Source: Acetobacterium wieringae (GTDB taxonomy: Bacteria; Bacillota; Clostridia; Eubacteriales; Eubacteriaceae). Taken from it: a stretch of 64,000 nt of DNA. Of the stretch, positions 53,215 through 61,897 are shown in pieces. Numbering within the stretch: the stretch's first letter is position 1; every line of letters begins with the position of its first letter. The notes under the pieces are model-generated. The model was not told where the DNA came from. It did not search any database and saw only the letters and a list, made by a program, of their open reading frames with translations. Made by a program: the position numbers and the translations under genes. The stretch covers positions 186,001 to 250,000 of the forward strand of contig NZ_JAIPPU010000003.1 in assembly GCF_026646375.1 (NCBI RefSeq). Direction: 5' to 3'.

Positions 53215-53397
53215 TTAACTGGCCTGTTCATAACTAACAAAGGTCACATAATCGTATTCACAATCCATCCGGGATTCATCACCTTTGGGAATGGACTTAA
53301 TCCCACCCACTAGTTTGCCGCCTCTTTCAAACGCCTCACTGAGTTTTCGGTGAAAATCCCGTGCATTGCTGCTAGTAATAATACTTACCTTACCCAT
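53215..53397 (-). CDS. Small protein, 60 residues, resembling Cse60-type sporulation proteins
   Basis: The start at 53397 (MGKVSIITSSNARDFHRKL) has a strong site, CAGGAGGGTAAAAAA; an extension to 53481 lacks one. The product is a compact alpha-beta protein ending DYVTFVSYEQAS. Its size and start-helix-strand layout resemble Cse60 and related small sporulation-associated proteins (KVFTxxxEKELEEKIN pattern), but identity is low by eye. It could simply be an orphan small protein. No neighbour clarifies its role. Confidence 0.55.
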   Translation of the reverse strand: MGKVSIITSSNARDFHRKLSEAFERGGKLVGGIKSIPKGDESRMDCEYDYVTFVSYEQAS

Positions 53398-53546
53398 TTT
53401 TTTACCCTCCTGTGTTGTCTCAAAGTTTTCACCCAGTATAGCACAGTAAATAATTGTTAAGTAGTAGTAATTTATCTGCAAACCTTTACCAGTTCAAATT
53501 CTTAAGGTTTCTTTCAATATCACCTAAACGGATCGGATGGACAGCA

Positions 53547-55172
53547 TCATTCCAGCGACCCTGCTTCGTCTTCGGGGACATAATCCCGGATGATTTTCAA
53601 ATTCTTTTTCAGTATTTTCTTTTCCCGATACATTTTTTCATCGGCCTGGTTGATAATCGAATCGATGTATTCATTGGAGCTGCCACTAATGGTTTCAATT
53701 CCATGGCTGGCGCTAATCAGATAGCGGCGGTTTTCATTGGCATTGATTTGTTCATATTCGGCAACTATCCGCTGCCACGCTGCTTCGGCCTCTGCTTCAT
53801 TGAGCCCTTCAAAAATAATCAAAAACTCGTCCCCACCCAATCGGGCCAGGAAGTCATTTTTGCGGATGTTGTTTTGGATACCCCTGGTCACTGCGACAAT
53901 CAATTCATCACCGGCATCATGCCCGAGATAATCATTGACGTCCTTGAGACCATTGATGTCAATAAAACAGACCGATACCACCCTTTCGTTTCTCTCGAGA
54001 TTTTTGTACAGCTGCTTCAATTTTTCAAAGCCAGTGCGACGGTTAAACACCCCGGTCATAGCGTCGTACTCCGAATAATATTTAATTTCGTCATTCTTTA
54101 CCTGATTAATCGTCAGAAGCGCACCGGTAAACACTGCCACCATCAAGATCAGCAGATAGGCAAAGAGATTATTGCGCAGTACCAACAGCATCGTTGCACC
54201 AAGATTTCGGTTCAGTAGCTGGCCTTCCGGAGTCGTTGCTGGAATAAAGGAGACCATTGTCCAGTCTCCCAGGCCCGGCGCCAGGGTATGGTTCAAATCC
54301 AATTCCAGTTCGGTGGCGGTAAGAATATTGGTATAGGCAAACACCCCGGCGTCAGTGGTCAGCGTACCATTTTTTTGGCTCTGGATCGTCGACCAAACCT
54401 CCGGAAAATCGTTTTTAAAACTCTCACTGAGGCGGTTGTCATACATAAAGCCCCAGGCTTTGTCCGGCTCAGCGCTATTATACAGCCAATAGCCATCGGC
54501 ATTGAGCATAAAAACCTGGCCCTGGCTGGCCGTGGCTATTTTTTCCACCTGAGCCAGCAGGTCAGCGGCCGAATAATTCAACACCACCAGCCCCAGCAGC
54601 TGACCTCTGGCACCATAGTAAGGGGTTGCCAGTCGGATCATCGGTTTAATCGGCTGCTCAATCTGATCGTTTTCCTTATTTAAATCCATCGGTGACACAT
54701 AAATCTGGTTTTCGGCCAGATTTATGCCTTCCGTAAAATAATAACGGTCGGCCTTATTCTGGAGCTCGTCGCTGTCAGTCAGAGTCGCGCCATTTTCATC
54801 GTAATTGACCCGGATCACCTCGTTACCATCAACGTCAAGAAAGCGGATCTGGTCATAGATCATTTTGCGGTTGGCAAAAGCCAACCAGTGATCCTCGGCA
54901 TCCGAGTAATCTCCCCTGCCGTTGTCCCCCAGCGCCAGTGCATCAGTGACATAAAGCAAATCGGTGGCCAAACGATTGACCTTATTGGAGATAATCGTCT
55001 TTTCGACTGCCACCAGTTGTTCCTGCTGGGCCATCAGTTTATTCTTCTGGACGGTATCCGCATTGAGTTGAATCACCAGGGTGATCAGAAAATAACCCAA
55101 ACTAAGGATCAGAAATACCCCCAGGGTATAGAGCATGGTTTTTTTTCTATCTTTAAAGGTTTTATCGATCAA
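53547..55172 (-). CDS. Membrane diguanylate cyclase with dCache sensor
   Basis: The 541-residue protein has TM1 (about 13-35), an extracellular dCache-type sensor (about 40-335; QIRFLDVDGNEVIRVNYDENG, YFTEGINLAENQIYVSPMDLN, IRLATPYYGARGQLLGLVVLN), TM2 (about 335-355) and a GGDEF domain (about 365-525) with FLARLGGDEFLIIFEG, so it should be active. DVNDYLGHDAGDEL is the substrate-side loop. No RxxD inhibitory site was found before the GGDEF. It makes c-di-GMP from two GTP in response to an outside signal. The start is TTG at 55172 after AAAGGAGTGTAAACC. Confidence 0.93.
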   Translation of the reverse strand: MIDKTFKDRKKTMLYTLGVFLILSLGYFLITLVIQLNADTVQKNKLMAQQEQLVAVEKTIISNKVNRLATDLLYVTDALALGDNGRGDYSDAEDHWLAFANRKMIYDQIRFLDVDGNEVIRVNYDENGATLTDSDELQNKADRYYFTEGINLAENQIYVSPMDLNKENDQIEQPIKPMIRLATPYYGARGQLLGLVVLNYSAADLLAQVEKIATASQGQVFMLNADGYWLYNSAEPDKAWGFMYDNRLSESFKNDFPEVWSTIQSQKNGTLTTDAGVFAYTNILTATELELDLNHTLAPGLGDWTMVSFIPATTPEGQLLNRNLGATMLLVLRNNLFAYLLILMVAVFTGALLTINQVKNDEIKYYSEYDAMTGVFNRRTGFEKLKQLYKNLERNERVVSVCFIDINGLKDVNDYLGHDAGDELIVAVTRGIQNNIRKNDFLARLGGDEFLIIFEGLNEAEAEAAWQRIVAEYEQINANENRRYLISASHGIETISGSSNEYIDSIINQADEKMYREKKILKKNLKIIRDYVPEDEAGSLE

Positions 55173-55334
55173 GGTTTACACTCCTTTGTGGTAATTAAAG
55201 TTCGTTTTTTTTCATTTCGCAATTATTCGGGTAATCCGAATCGGTCATTGCCAACGAGTCGGATCGTTTCATTTTACCCCAACCAAGCCCTTAAAACAAG
55301 GGCGGTCGTCAGGTTTTCTGTTGATCCAATGCTT

Positions 55335-56255
55335 TTAGGATGCGGGGTTTTTAGCCATTCCCAGAAAGCGCAGCCATTTGGGAAGATCCCGCTGGCCCTG
55401 GGCATAGCCCTTTTGGTAGCTGTCATACAATTTGTCAAAGTTGACCTCTCGGTTGGACACCGGCATGGTCTCGGGGTATACCAGGAAAGCCTTGCCTTGG
55501 CGCTCCAAGGCTTCCAGCTCATCCAATGTTTTGTTATAAATTACATGACGGTTAAGCATTGCCCTGGCCACCTTGGGATAATTGCGATAGTAGGCTTTAA
55601 TCGAGTGTTTAAATTTAAACGGTGATTTCCGGTAGCCCTTTTCCCGAGTCAGCACCACAAAGAATTTCTGATAGCCGTCCTGTTTGGCTATGTCTAACGC
55701 AATCCCGCCACCTAATCCGCCATCGACAAAGGAGCGGCCATCGTAATTGGTAGGCGGCATAAAAATCGGCAGGGATGAAGATCCCCGAACGATTTTCATC
55801 AGGTCTTCCATTGCGGTGATGTCTTCCTTACGGTAATAGAACACCTTGCCCAGGCGACGTTCAAACAGCCCGATCCGCAACTGCGCTGGATTGGCCATAA
55901 AGGTGTCAAAATCCAGCGGCAAGGTGCCCCCCGGCAGGGAGGTTTCTTCATAAAGATAGCGAGATCTGAAAAACCCCTCACCTTTTATAAACGATTTCCA
56001 GCCGCCAAACTTGGGATCCAGGGCAATTTCAACAAAAGAACGCCGGGCCCGTTCCGGATCCCGGGATAAATAATTGACACAATGACTGGAACCTGCCGAG
56101 ATCCCGGCCACATAGTCAAAGTGAAGCTGATTTTCCAACAGTGTGTTTAAAAAACCTGCAGTATAGCTGGCCCGCATGCCCCCACCTTCAAAGATCAGGG
56201 CGGTATCGTTGATATTATTTTTTATGGTATTACTTGGTGTGTTGTTTCTTTCCAT
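55335..56255 (-). CDS. Patatin-like phospholipase
   Basis: The 306-residue protein has the patatin serine-aspartate dyad: oxyanion loop LIFEGGGMRASYTAGFL near residue 20, nucleophile GISAGSSHC (GxSxG) near 52, and DGGLGGGIALD near 172 for the catalytic Asp. It has no signal peptide or membrane helix. Bacterial cytoplasmic patatins of this RssA-like size cleave acyl groups from lipids. It starts at the ATG at 56255 after a weak AGGAGACAAA site. It is followed, after 160 bp, by a diguanylate cyclase gene in the same direction. Confidence 0.92.
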   Translation of the reverse strand: MERNNTPSNTIKNNINDTALIFEGGGMRASYTAGFLNTLLENQLHFDYVAGISAGSSHCVNYLSRDPERARRSFVEIALDPKFGGWKSFIKGEGFFRSRYLYEETSLPGGTLPLDFDTFMANPAQLRIGLFERRLGKVFYYRKEDITAMEDLMKIVRGSSSLPIFMPPTNYDGRSFVDGGLGGGIALDIAKQDGYQKFFVVLTREKGYRKSPFKFKHSIKAYYRNYPKVARAMLNRHVIYNKTLDELEALERQGKAFLVYPETMPVSNREVNFDKLYDSYQKGYAQGQRDLPKWLRFLGMAKNPAS

Positions 56256-56572
56256 TTTGTCTCCTGTATCTGAGTTTCGTGTTTTTCCCAGTTAAGTTTA
56301 ACTGATAAAACCGACAAATTCAATCTTTATCACATGGTGCCAAAACAAAGCCGTCCTCTCAGACAGAAAGAACAGCTTTGTGACCATGTGCTTGTCAGTT
56401 TGTTCAGCAATCCTTTATTCAGGGTTCACTTTGCAATGATTCGCTGATACAGCAAAAAGTAAATCCGATACTTTTGGTTGTGTTAATCCCGCCATCCTGT
56501 TAAACTGAAGCTGGTACCCTGGCAAAAGCGTATAAGCCATGGTACCGGAGTAAATTTTAAAAGGAGTCATCG
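56256..56572. other. Intergenic region with long imperfect hairpin
   Basis: CACATGGT (56331-56338) and ACCATGTG (56383-56390) pair perfectly, as do the inner arms ACAAAGC (56345-56351) and GCTTTGT (56375-56381). The structure lies in the space between divergent genes; no T-run follows, so it is not an obvious terminator. No gene was found in this 317-bp stretch. Confidence 0.5.
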
Positions 56573-57223
56573 ATGTTAAATGATACCACAAATAATTACC
56601 TGAAAGCCTGTGAGACCTGGCGGCAAAAGATTCTGGAGATGAATATCCCGGAGCTGCTTGACAAACTGCCGGAACTTCAGTGTGAAGAAAACTATCTGAC
56701 GGTGAAACTATTTGATCGAAAATTTGGGATGGATACCAAAACCGGTGTTATTGTCAACCTTGACGATTCTTCGCCAGCGGAGATCATCAGTCAATTAAAC
56801 ATTTATACCTTTCTGTGGTTTTCTACCCCACAGGCCCGTTTCACCGATCAATGGGTGCCGTTCCGGGAATTATCCGGGGCCTCCCCATTTGCCATAGCCT
56901 TTGAGAAAAATGTTCTGGAGCCCCTGGCAATGACCTTTTCCGGTCAGACTGAGACCTTGTCCCAGGCTTATGAAATACTGGGTGGTACCCGACTGTCCCA
57001 TTCAGATGCCGGTGGGCTGGTCAAGTCGTTCGACAGCATTCCCCTAAAATTTCTGTTCTGGGATGGCGATGATGAATTCCCGGCTCAGGCTAATATTCTT
57101 TATGACCGTAGTGCCACTGATTTCATCCATGTGGAAAGCACCGTTAGCCTTGCCATGGAAGGCATCGAACGACTGGCTAAAGTCGCTGGGGTTGCCATCA
57201 AAGGACCACTCTTTAAAATGTAG
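56573..57223 (+). CDS. DUF3786 domain-containing protein
   Basis: The 216-residue protein matches DUF3786: LTVKLFDRKFGMDTKTGVIV, LNIYTFLWFSTPQARFTDQWVPFRELSGA, the conserved ending LKFLFWDGDDEFPAQANILYD and DRSATDFIHVESTVSLAMEG. The family is common in acetogens, methanogens and sulfate reducers, often near corrinoid or one-carbon metabolism genes, but its function is not known. Here it is alone. It starts at the ATG at 56573 after AAAAGGAGTCATCG. Confidence 0.85.
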   Translation: MLNDTTNNYLKACETWRQKILEMNIPELLDKLPELQCEENYLTVKLFDRKFGMDTKTGVIVNLDDSSPAEIISQLNIYTFLWFSTPQARFTDQWVPFRELSGASPFAIAFEKNVLEPLAMTFSGQTETLSQAYEILGGTRLSHSDAGGLVKSFDSIPLKFLFWDGDDEFPAQANILYDRSATDFIHVESTVSLAMEGIERLAKVAGVAIKGPLFKM

Positions 57224-57287
57224 CGACCGGGGATCAACTGAGCCAAGAACCACTGGTTCTGACTGATCTGCCCATACATAGCCTAGT

Positions 57288-58391
57288 TCAGCCCTGAACA
57301 ACTTTATTTTTGCCCTGGGTTTTAGCCATATCCAAACGCTGGTCGGCCCGACGGACGAGACTATCCAGTTGATCCCCTTCTTCAAAGGCGGCTACTCCAA
57401 AACTGCAGGACAGATGACCGACCTCGGCAAAATCATGGTCGCCAATGAGTACTCGCAATTTTTCTGCAATTTCGGCCGCCAGAGGCAAAGAGATGTCGGG
57501 GAACGTCAGAATAAATTTATCGCCGCCCCAACGCACAAAAATATCCGAGCTACGAATATGCTGCTGGATGAAATTGGCCAGCTCCAATAGAATGGCATCC
57601 CCCACCAGATGACCATGTTGTGTATTGATTTCTTTAAAATTATCAACGTCAAACATCACCACCGATAAATGTCCCTGTTGACGACGGGCCCGTTCGGTCA
57701 GTCCGTCATAATCTTTATTGAATTTTGCTTTATTATAGATTCCGGTCAGAGTGTCAAATTCAGCCATTCGAATCAACTCGAGTAGATTGAGATAGTGAAC
57801 GCGCTTGTAGTAGTTGCTACGGTAAGAAGCCAGACTGCTGATAATAATTGTCAGCAGTACTCCTAGACCAGCGACCCATACATCGGCACTCAGGCCACTT
57901 TTTACCACCACCATCACAAAATAACTGACACCCAACAAAAGCGTGGTAAAAACAGCCAGCAGCCATCGGCTATTAATCAGAAAAACCATTAGGATCATCA
58001 CAATCAAGCTGAGCACCTGAAACAACTGAGCCACTGGCATCAGGTTGGTGAGCAGATAAAGCAGCGCCAGACCAATGCCAATTTCGTATCCCGTAAACCA
58101 GTAGCTCAGTAAGGTACCTACGGTTGCCATGGAGACCTTGAAAAACAAAAACAACAGCGCCACGGTCACCACTACAATCATACTGGCAGCAATACGAAAA
58201 TCATGGGGATCGACAATCCGATTATACACCGGCAGCAACAGTACCAGAAAAAAAAATGCCGCCACCAGAATACCCAGACGAATCCAATTGAAATGAGCCA
58301 CAATTTCTGCCTGAAAAAATTCCTGTTCTAACCGTTCATCCCTGAATTCGCCTAAATAGATCGGTGCTTTGGATTCTTGTTCCGAATTCAT
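57288..58391 (-). CDS. Membrane GGDEF-domain protein with GGDKF signature
   Basis: The start at 58391 (MNSEQESKAP) fits AAAGGGTGGACAAA; the GTG at 58400 lies within that site. The 367-residue protein has five or six membrane helices (about 30-195), like MASE-type sensors, then a GGDEF domain (about 210-360). The signature reads RWGGDKFILTF: the Glu of GGDEF is replaced by Lys, which should impair metal binding and cyclase activity. DNFKEINTQHGHLVGDAILL is otherwise normal. It may be a c-di-GMP or GTP sensor rather than a cyclase. No EAL domain is present. Confidence 0.9.
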   Translation of the reverse strand: MNSEQESKAPIYLGEFRDERLEQEFFQAEIVAHFNWIRLGILVAAFFFLVLLLPVYNRIVDPHDFRIAASMIVVVTVALLFLFFKVSMATVGTLLSYWFTGYEIGIGLALLYLLTNLMPVAQLFQVLSLIVMILMVFLINSRWLLAVFTTLLLGVSYFVMVVVKSGLSADVWVAGLGVLLTIIISSLASYRSNYYKRVHYLNLLELIRMAEFDTLTGIYNKAKFNKDYDGLTERARRQQGHLSVVMFDVDNFKEINTQHGHLVGDAILLELANFIQQHIRSSDIFVRWGGDKFILTFPDISLPLAAEIAEKLRVLIGDHDFAEVGHLSCSFGVAAFEEGDQLDSLVRRADQRLDMAKTQGKNKVVQG

Positions 58392-58617
58392 TTTGTCCAC
58401 CCTTTCTGTTTCTGTCGGCGCTCATTATGATCTGCGTGACGCTTCCCACTCTGATGACCGTGTCTTTGTATTTTTTATACCCAATCACTCTGAATATACG
58501 CAAATCAGCGATTTTAAAGAGCACGAACCGCACGAAGAATGCTACCGGTCTCACACTCAAACAAACCCACTGGAATGATCCCAGAGGGTTTGTTTGGGTT
58601 TTAAACCGATATAGCAC

Positions 58618-59625
58618 TCAGACGCAAACGATTTGATTCTTACCCGTTTTTTTTGCCCGATACATGGCATCGTCCACCAGTTGAAAGACATTGCGGGTGT
58701 AATCATCTGCCTGGGAACCGGCAATACCGATGCTTAAAGTAATTGTCAGAGCAATGGGATAATCCCCATTCTGAACTGCCAGTCGCATCGCTTCAGCCAG
58801 CTTATAGGCGGTATCTACGCCAGTTTCCGGCAATAGGATGACAAACTCATCGCCACCCCAACGGGCCACAATATCGGTTTTTCTGGCAGTATTTGAAATG
58901 GTGACGGCCACTGTTTTTAATATATCATCCCCAATCAAATGACCGTTTGTGTCATTAATCTGTTTAAAGTCATCAATGTCCAGCAAAATCAGAGCGTAAT
59001 CTCTTTGAAAGTTTTTAAAACGCCGCTGTTCGTTTAGCAGGGCTTCTTCAAAATAATGCCGGGAGGCTACCTTCGTCAGGCGATCCCGGTTGATCAGATC
59101 GCTTAGTTCGTCATAGGCCTGTTTTAAACTTTTGGTGCGCTTTTCCACCATTTCCCGAAGCAGATGAGCCCGTTCTTCCAGTTCTTTTAACGGAAAGGAC
59201 TCATCATCACCATGGACATCGGTGGGAAACGAAAGGTGCATCCCAACAATTGCGACCGTATCCTGGTAACGATGCATCACCAACAACAGCCGTAAATTGT
59301 TGAATTTAATCTGCTGTTCTAGAATCACGGTTTTCATATCCAGTTCCGCTGCTGCCAGGGCGTTGTCGGCATCCAGCAACAGGAATTGCTTTTGATGGAA
59401 GTTCACCGTAATCGGGTTGGGGGCCGATTCAATATCCTGCTGGTACAAAAGCATCGCTTCAGCCTTGGTATAGGTTCGTTCCTCCAGACCGGTACCAAAA
59501 CCAAAAAATGATTTGGCAAACAAGGTTGCTGTTTTTTTTAGATCACGTTCTGTCAAATACGCCGCAATATAAGCGTCAAAGTGTTTCTGGAAAGGGATCA
59601 ATTCTTTATTTATCGTTTCATTCAT
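58618..59625 (-). CDS. Cytoplasmic diguanylate cyclase with SnoaL-like sensor domain
   Basis: The 335-residue protein has an N-terminal SnoaL/NTF2-like domain (about 1-135, DAYIAAYLTERDLKKTATLF, VNFHQKQFLLLDADNALAAAELDMK and IVGMHLSFPTDVHGD), a coiled linker (145-175, EERAHLLREMVEKRTKSLKQ) and a GGDEF domain with VARWGGDEFVILLPE, so it is probably active. It has no membrane helix. It lies next to the GGDKF protein in the same orientation, so both may answer related signals. The ATG at 59625 is preceded by a weak site. Confidence 0.9.
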   Translation of the reverse strand: MNETINKELIPFQKHFDAYIAAYLTERDLKKTATLFAKSFFGFGTGLEERTYTKAEAMLLYQQDIESAPNPITVNFHQKQFLLLDADNALAAAELDMKTVILEQQIKFNNLRLLLVMHRYQDTVAIVGMHLSFPTDVHGDDESFPLKELEERAHLLREMVEKRTKSLKQAYDELSDLINRDRLTKVASRHYFEEALLNEQRRFKNFQRDYALILLDIDDFKQINDTNGHLIGDDILKTVAVTISNTARKTDIVARWGGDEFVILLPETGVDTAYKLAEAMRLAVQNGDYPIALTITLSIGIAGSQADDYTRNVFQLVDDAMYRAKKTGKNQIVCV

Positions 59626-59973
59626 AATTCACCGGGCTGATCTTGACGGCGGCAAGCATCAGCCTGTTCCTTTCTGATTTTTTTCGGGGTGCTAGGGCAA
59701 TTGGATCTGCTGTCTGACTAGCCCAGTCTTTCAGCTCTCTTACCCAAAACTACATTGCACTAATAACATTACTCAACAAAGATGCATAACTTGTTCACAT
59801 GACTACAGTTTAATCGATTACCAGTTGATTGTCAATCCGTGTCTTAATAGTCTGATCACATGATTCCATCACCCAATAATCAATTGCCTTTAATAACCGT
59901 TCGTGCTATACTGATTCAACACCGTCATTGCTCTTGCAATGGCCTGGAATAATCAATGAACAGGAGAAACAAG
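59626..59973. other. Intergenic region between divergent genes
   Basis: No element of the palindromic family, terminator or small gene was found in these 348 bp. They should hold the promoters of the flanking divergent genes. Confidence 0.3.
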
Positions 59974-60204
59974 ATGGAAGACTTTACCACAATGACCAAT
60001 GACGAATTAAAAAATCGGTTGGCATACCTGAAGGAAGAATTACAGGATGTTGAAAATGAACGCAGCTTTATCTTTAAACAATCCGGCATGCATGTTTCCA
60101 GCAGTAAAATATCGATGCAGATGGAAGAATTTGACACCGATATCAAGCGGCTTAAAAGTCAGATTGAAGCTTGTAACGAAGCCCTGACCAGTGGCGAGGC
60201 CTAA
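59974..60204 (+). CDS. Small coiled-coil protein, 76 residues
   Basis: The start at 59974 follows GAACAGGAGAAACAAG. The product is mostly two heptad-rich helices: MTNDELKNRLAYLKEELQDV and QMEEFDTDIKRLKSQIEACN, joined by a short loop with GMHVSSSKI. It has no membrane or signal segment. It resembles small, conserved hypothetical proteins of Firmicutes; no named family is certain. It may act as a structural or adaptor peptide. Confidence 0.65.
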   Translation: MEDFTTMTNDELKNRLAYLKEELQDVENERSFIFKQSGMHVSSSKISMQMEEFDTDIKRLKSQIEACNEALTSGEA

Positions 60205-60217
60205 GGTCTGACCCCGG

Positions 60218-60466
60218 GGCAACACCCCCCTCAGTCCAAGTGACTGCCAACTGCGGGTGCGAGGCCAATTGGAAATTGTCGATGACAACAACCTCAAAGA
60301 CGAAATTGCCAGCCATCCCAGCCGGGCTTTTTTAAAACCCTGGAAAGAAAGCGGTGAACTGTCAGATTTTTATCAGACCTTTGCAGTTTTTAAGCTTACT
60401 GGCGGTACCGCCGTCACCTGGACGATGGACACCAATTTTGCTCCCAAGGAGGATACCCTCCTCTAA
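60218..60466 (+). pseudogene. Remnant of a pyridoxamine 5'-phosphate oxidase-family gene
   Basis: The frame reads CQLRVRGQLEIVDDNNLKDE, RAFLKPWKESGE and ends TVAWTMDT-like text, VTWTMDTNFAPKEDTLL, which matches the C-terminal half of PNPOx-like flavoproteins (V/RGxxEIVDD ... FLKPW ... WTMETNFAPKE). The N-terminal 60-70 residues, including the FMN phosphate site, are missing, and no start codon with a ribosome binding site precedes the frame. It ends at a normal stop with a terminator. The gene is therefore probably dead, having lost its front part. Confidence 0.75.
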
Positions 60467-60473
60467 ACGATTT

Positions 60474-60510
60474 AACCGCCCGGGTTTACCATAAACCCCG
60501 GTGGTTTTTT
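60474..60510 (+). terminator. Terminator after the oxidase remnant
   Basis: AACCGCC, GGGTTTA and their partners TAAACCC, GGTGGTT form a long interrupted stem followed by TTTT. It survived the loss of the gene's front part. Confidence 0.75.
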
Positions 60511-60576
60511 GTTATCTGTGTCGCTGCCACTGCCCCAACTGATTAACTGACTCTTGACAGCTTTTTTTATAAATGA

Positions 60577-60606
60577 TTGTTTTTATGATAAATTTTATAC
60601 TATAAT
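60577..60606 (+). promoter_or_regulatory. cysK promoter
   Basis: TTGTTT (60577-60582), an 18-base spacer and TATAAT (60601-60606) lie 38 bp before the start. A stronger TTGACA at 60554-60559 has no properly spaced -10 box. No S-box or CymR-like site was recognised. Confidence 0.5.
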
Positions 60607-60644
60607 AAGTCGTGACTGCGATTAATTACAGAAAGGATAAAAAA

Positions 60645-61550
60645 TTGAAAACACGCATTTATAATAATATTTTGGAAACCATTGGCCATACGCCGATGGT
60701 TCGGATTAATCATTTAAACCCCAACCCTCAGGTGGAAATGCTGGCCAAATACGAGGGTGTCAACCCCACCGGCAGCATCAAGGATCGGATTGCTCTGAAA
60801 ATGGTGGAACAGGCCGAGGCCGAAGGAATTTTAACCAGAGATAAGATTATTATTGAGCCCACCAGCGGCAACACCGGCATTGGTCTGGCGATGATCGCCG
60901 CTGTCAAGGGCTACCAGCTGGAAATCGTCATGAGCGAAGCCGTTTCCATCGAACGCCGAAAAATGATCCAGGCTTTCGGAGCTACCGTGACGTTAACCTC
61001 CCCCAGCGAGGGCACAGATGGCGCTATCCGCAAGGTTCGGGAGCTGATTGCTAAATACCCGGATCGCTATTTTAATCCTGATCAATTCAGTAATAAATAC
61101 AATAAGCTGGCCCACTACTCCACCACCGCCGAAGAAATCTGGGCCCAGACCGAAGGTAAGGTGACCCATCTGGTTTCTTCCTTAGGCACCTCCGGCACCA
61201 TTATGGGGGTAGGCATGGGCCTGCGCCATCATAACCCCGAGGTCAAAATTGTCGAGGCTCAACCAGTGCTTGGTCATTATATTCAGGGCCTTAAAAACAT
61301 GGAAGAAGCCATCGTCCCAGCTCTCTATCAACCTGATGCCATTGATGAGCATATTATGGTCGAATCAGAAATTGCCTTTGATTTTGCCCGTCAGATTGTC
61401 AAAAAAGAAGGGATTTTTGTAGGTATGAGCAGTGGTGCTGCCATGTATGCTGCCACCGAGGTGGCTAAAAAAATCGATTCCGGCCTGATTGTGGTCATCT
61501 TTCCGGATCGGGGCGAAAAATATCTCAGCACCGACTTATTTAAACTGTAA
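60645..61550 (+). CDS. cysK: Cysteine synthase (O-acetylserine sulfhydrylase)
   Basis: The start TTG at 60645 is chosen because CAGAAAGGATAAAAAA precedes it; an upstream frame from 60612 has no site. The 301-residue PLP enzyme has the PLP lysine at Lys46 in PTGSIKDRIAL, the substrate loop EPTSGNTGIGLAMIAA near 65, and the phosphate cup SSLGTSGTIMGVG near 177. It makes cysteine from O-acetylserine and sulfide. The C-terminus is slightly shorter than in E. coli CysK, as in many Firmicutes. No cysE is adjacent. Confidence 0.93.
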   Translation: MKTRIYNNILETIGHTPMVRINHLNPNPQVEMLAKYEGVNPTGSIKDRIALKMVEQAEAEGILTRDKIIIEPTSGNTGIGLAMIAAVKGYQLEIVMSEAVSIERRKMIQAFGATVTLTSPSEGTDGAIRKVRELIAKYPDRYFNPDQFSNKYNKLAHYSTTAEEIWAQTEGKVTHLVSSLGTSGTIMGVGMGLRHHNPEVKIVEAQPVLGHYIQGLKNMEEAIVPALYQPDAIDEHIMVESEIAFDFARQIVKKEGIFVGMSSGAAMYAATEVAKKIDSGLIVVIFPDRGEKYLSTDLFKL

Positions 61551-61600
61551 CCTCTTACATCAATTCAATAAAAGGTTTTTAATATTCAACCTGCGTTATA

Positions 61601-61644
61601 AAAAGTCTTCATGGGATCGATCGTTTCCCGTGAAGACTTTTTTT
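61601..61644 (+). terminator. Terminator after cysK
   Basis: AAAAGTCTTCATGGGA and TCCCGTGAAGACTTTT pair with one mismatch; TTTT follows. Confidence 0.88.
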
Positions 61645-61897
61645 CAAGCTCCATTCAAGTTCCATTCGCTATAAATAATCGGGACACTTTTCTGACACGT
61701 GCTTGATGCTTCGGACTGTTTGCTTTTTGCCAAGCCATCAGTGTTATTTGGAGGCATTGCATCGTTATCAAAGTAATTCCCAGTCAGCAGTTGCGGATTC
61801 AGTGTCCATTCGGACAGGTGTCTTTAATCGTTCAACAACCTCATCCCAAAGGCAGTTTCTCTTACCTGCTGATAATTTTACGAAAGGAGAACCAACT
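61645..61897. other. Leader region before the EF-hand-like gene
   Basis: A frame is open from 61703 but has no start site and no recognisable similarity, so it is treated as non-coding. No repeat element was seen. Confidence 0.35.

Noticed and set aside
54281-54310. tRNA-like GGTTCAAATCC
   Set aside because: It lies inside the coding region of the dCache GGDEF gene and no cloverleaf can be drawn around it.
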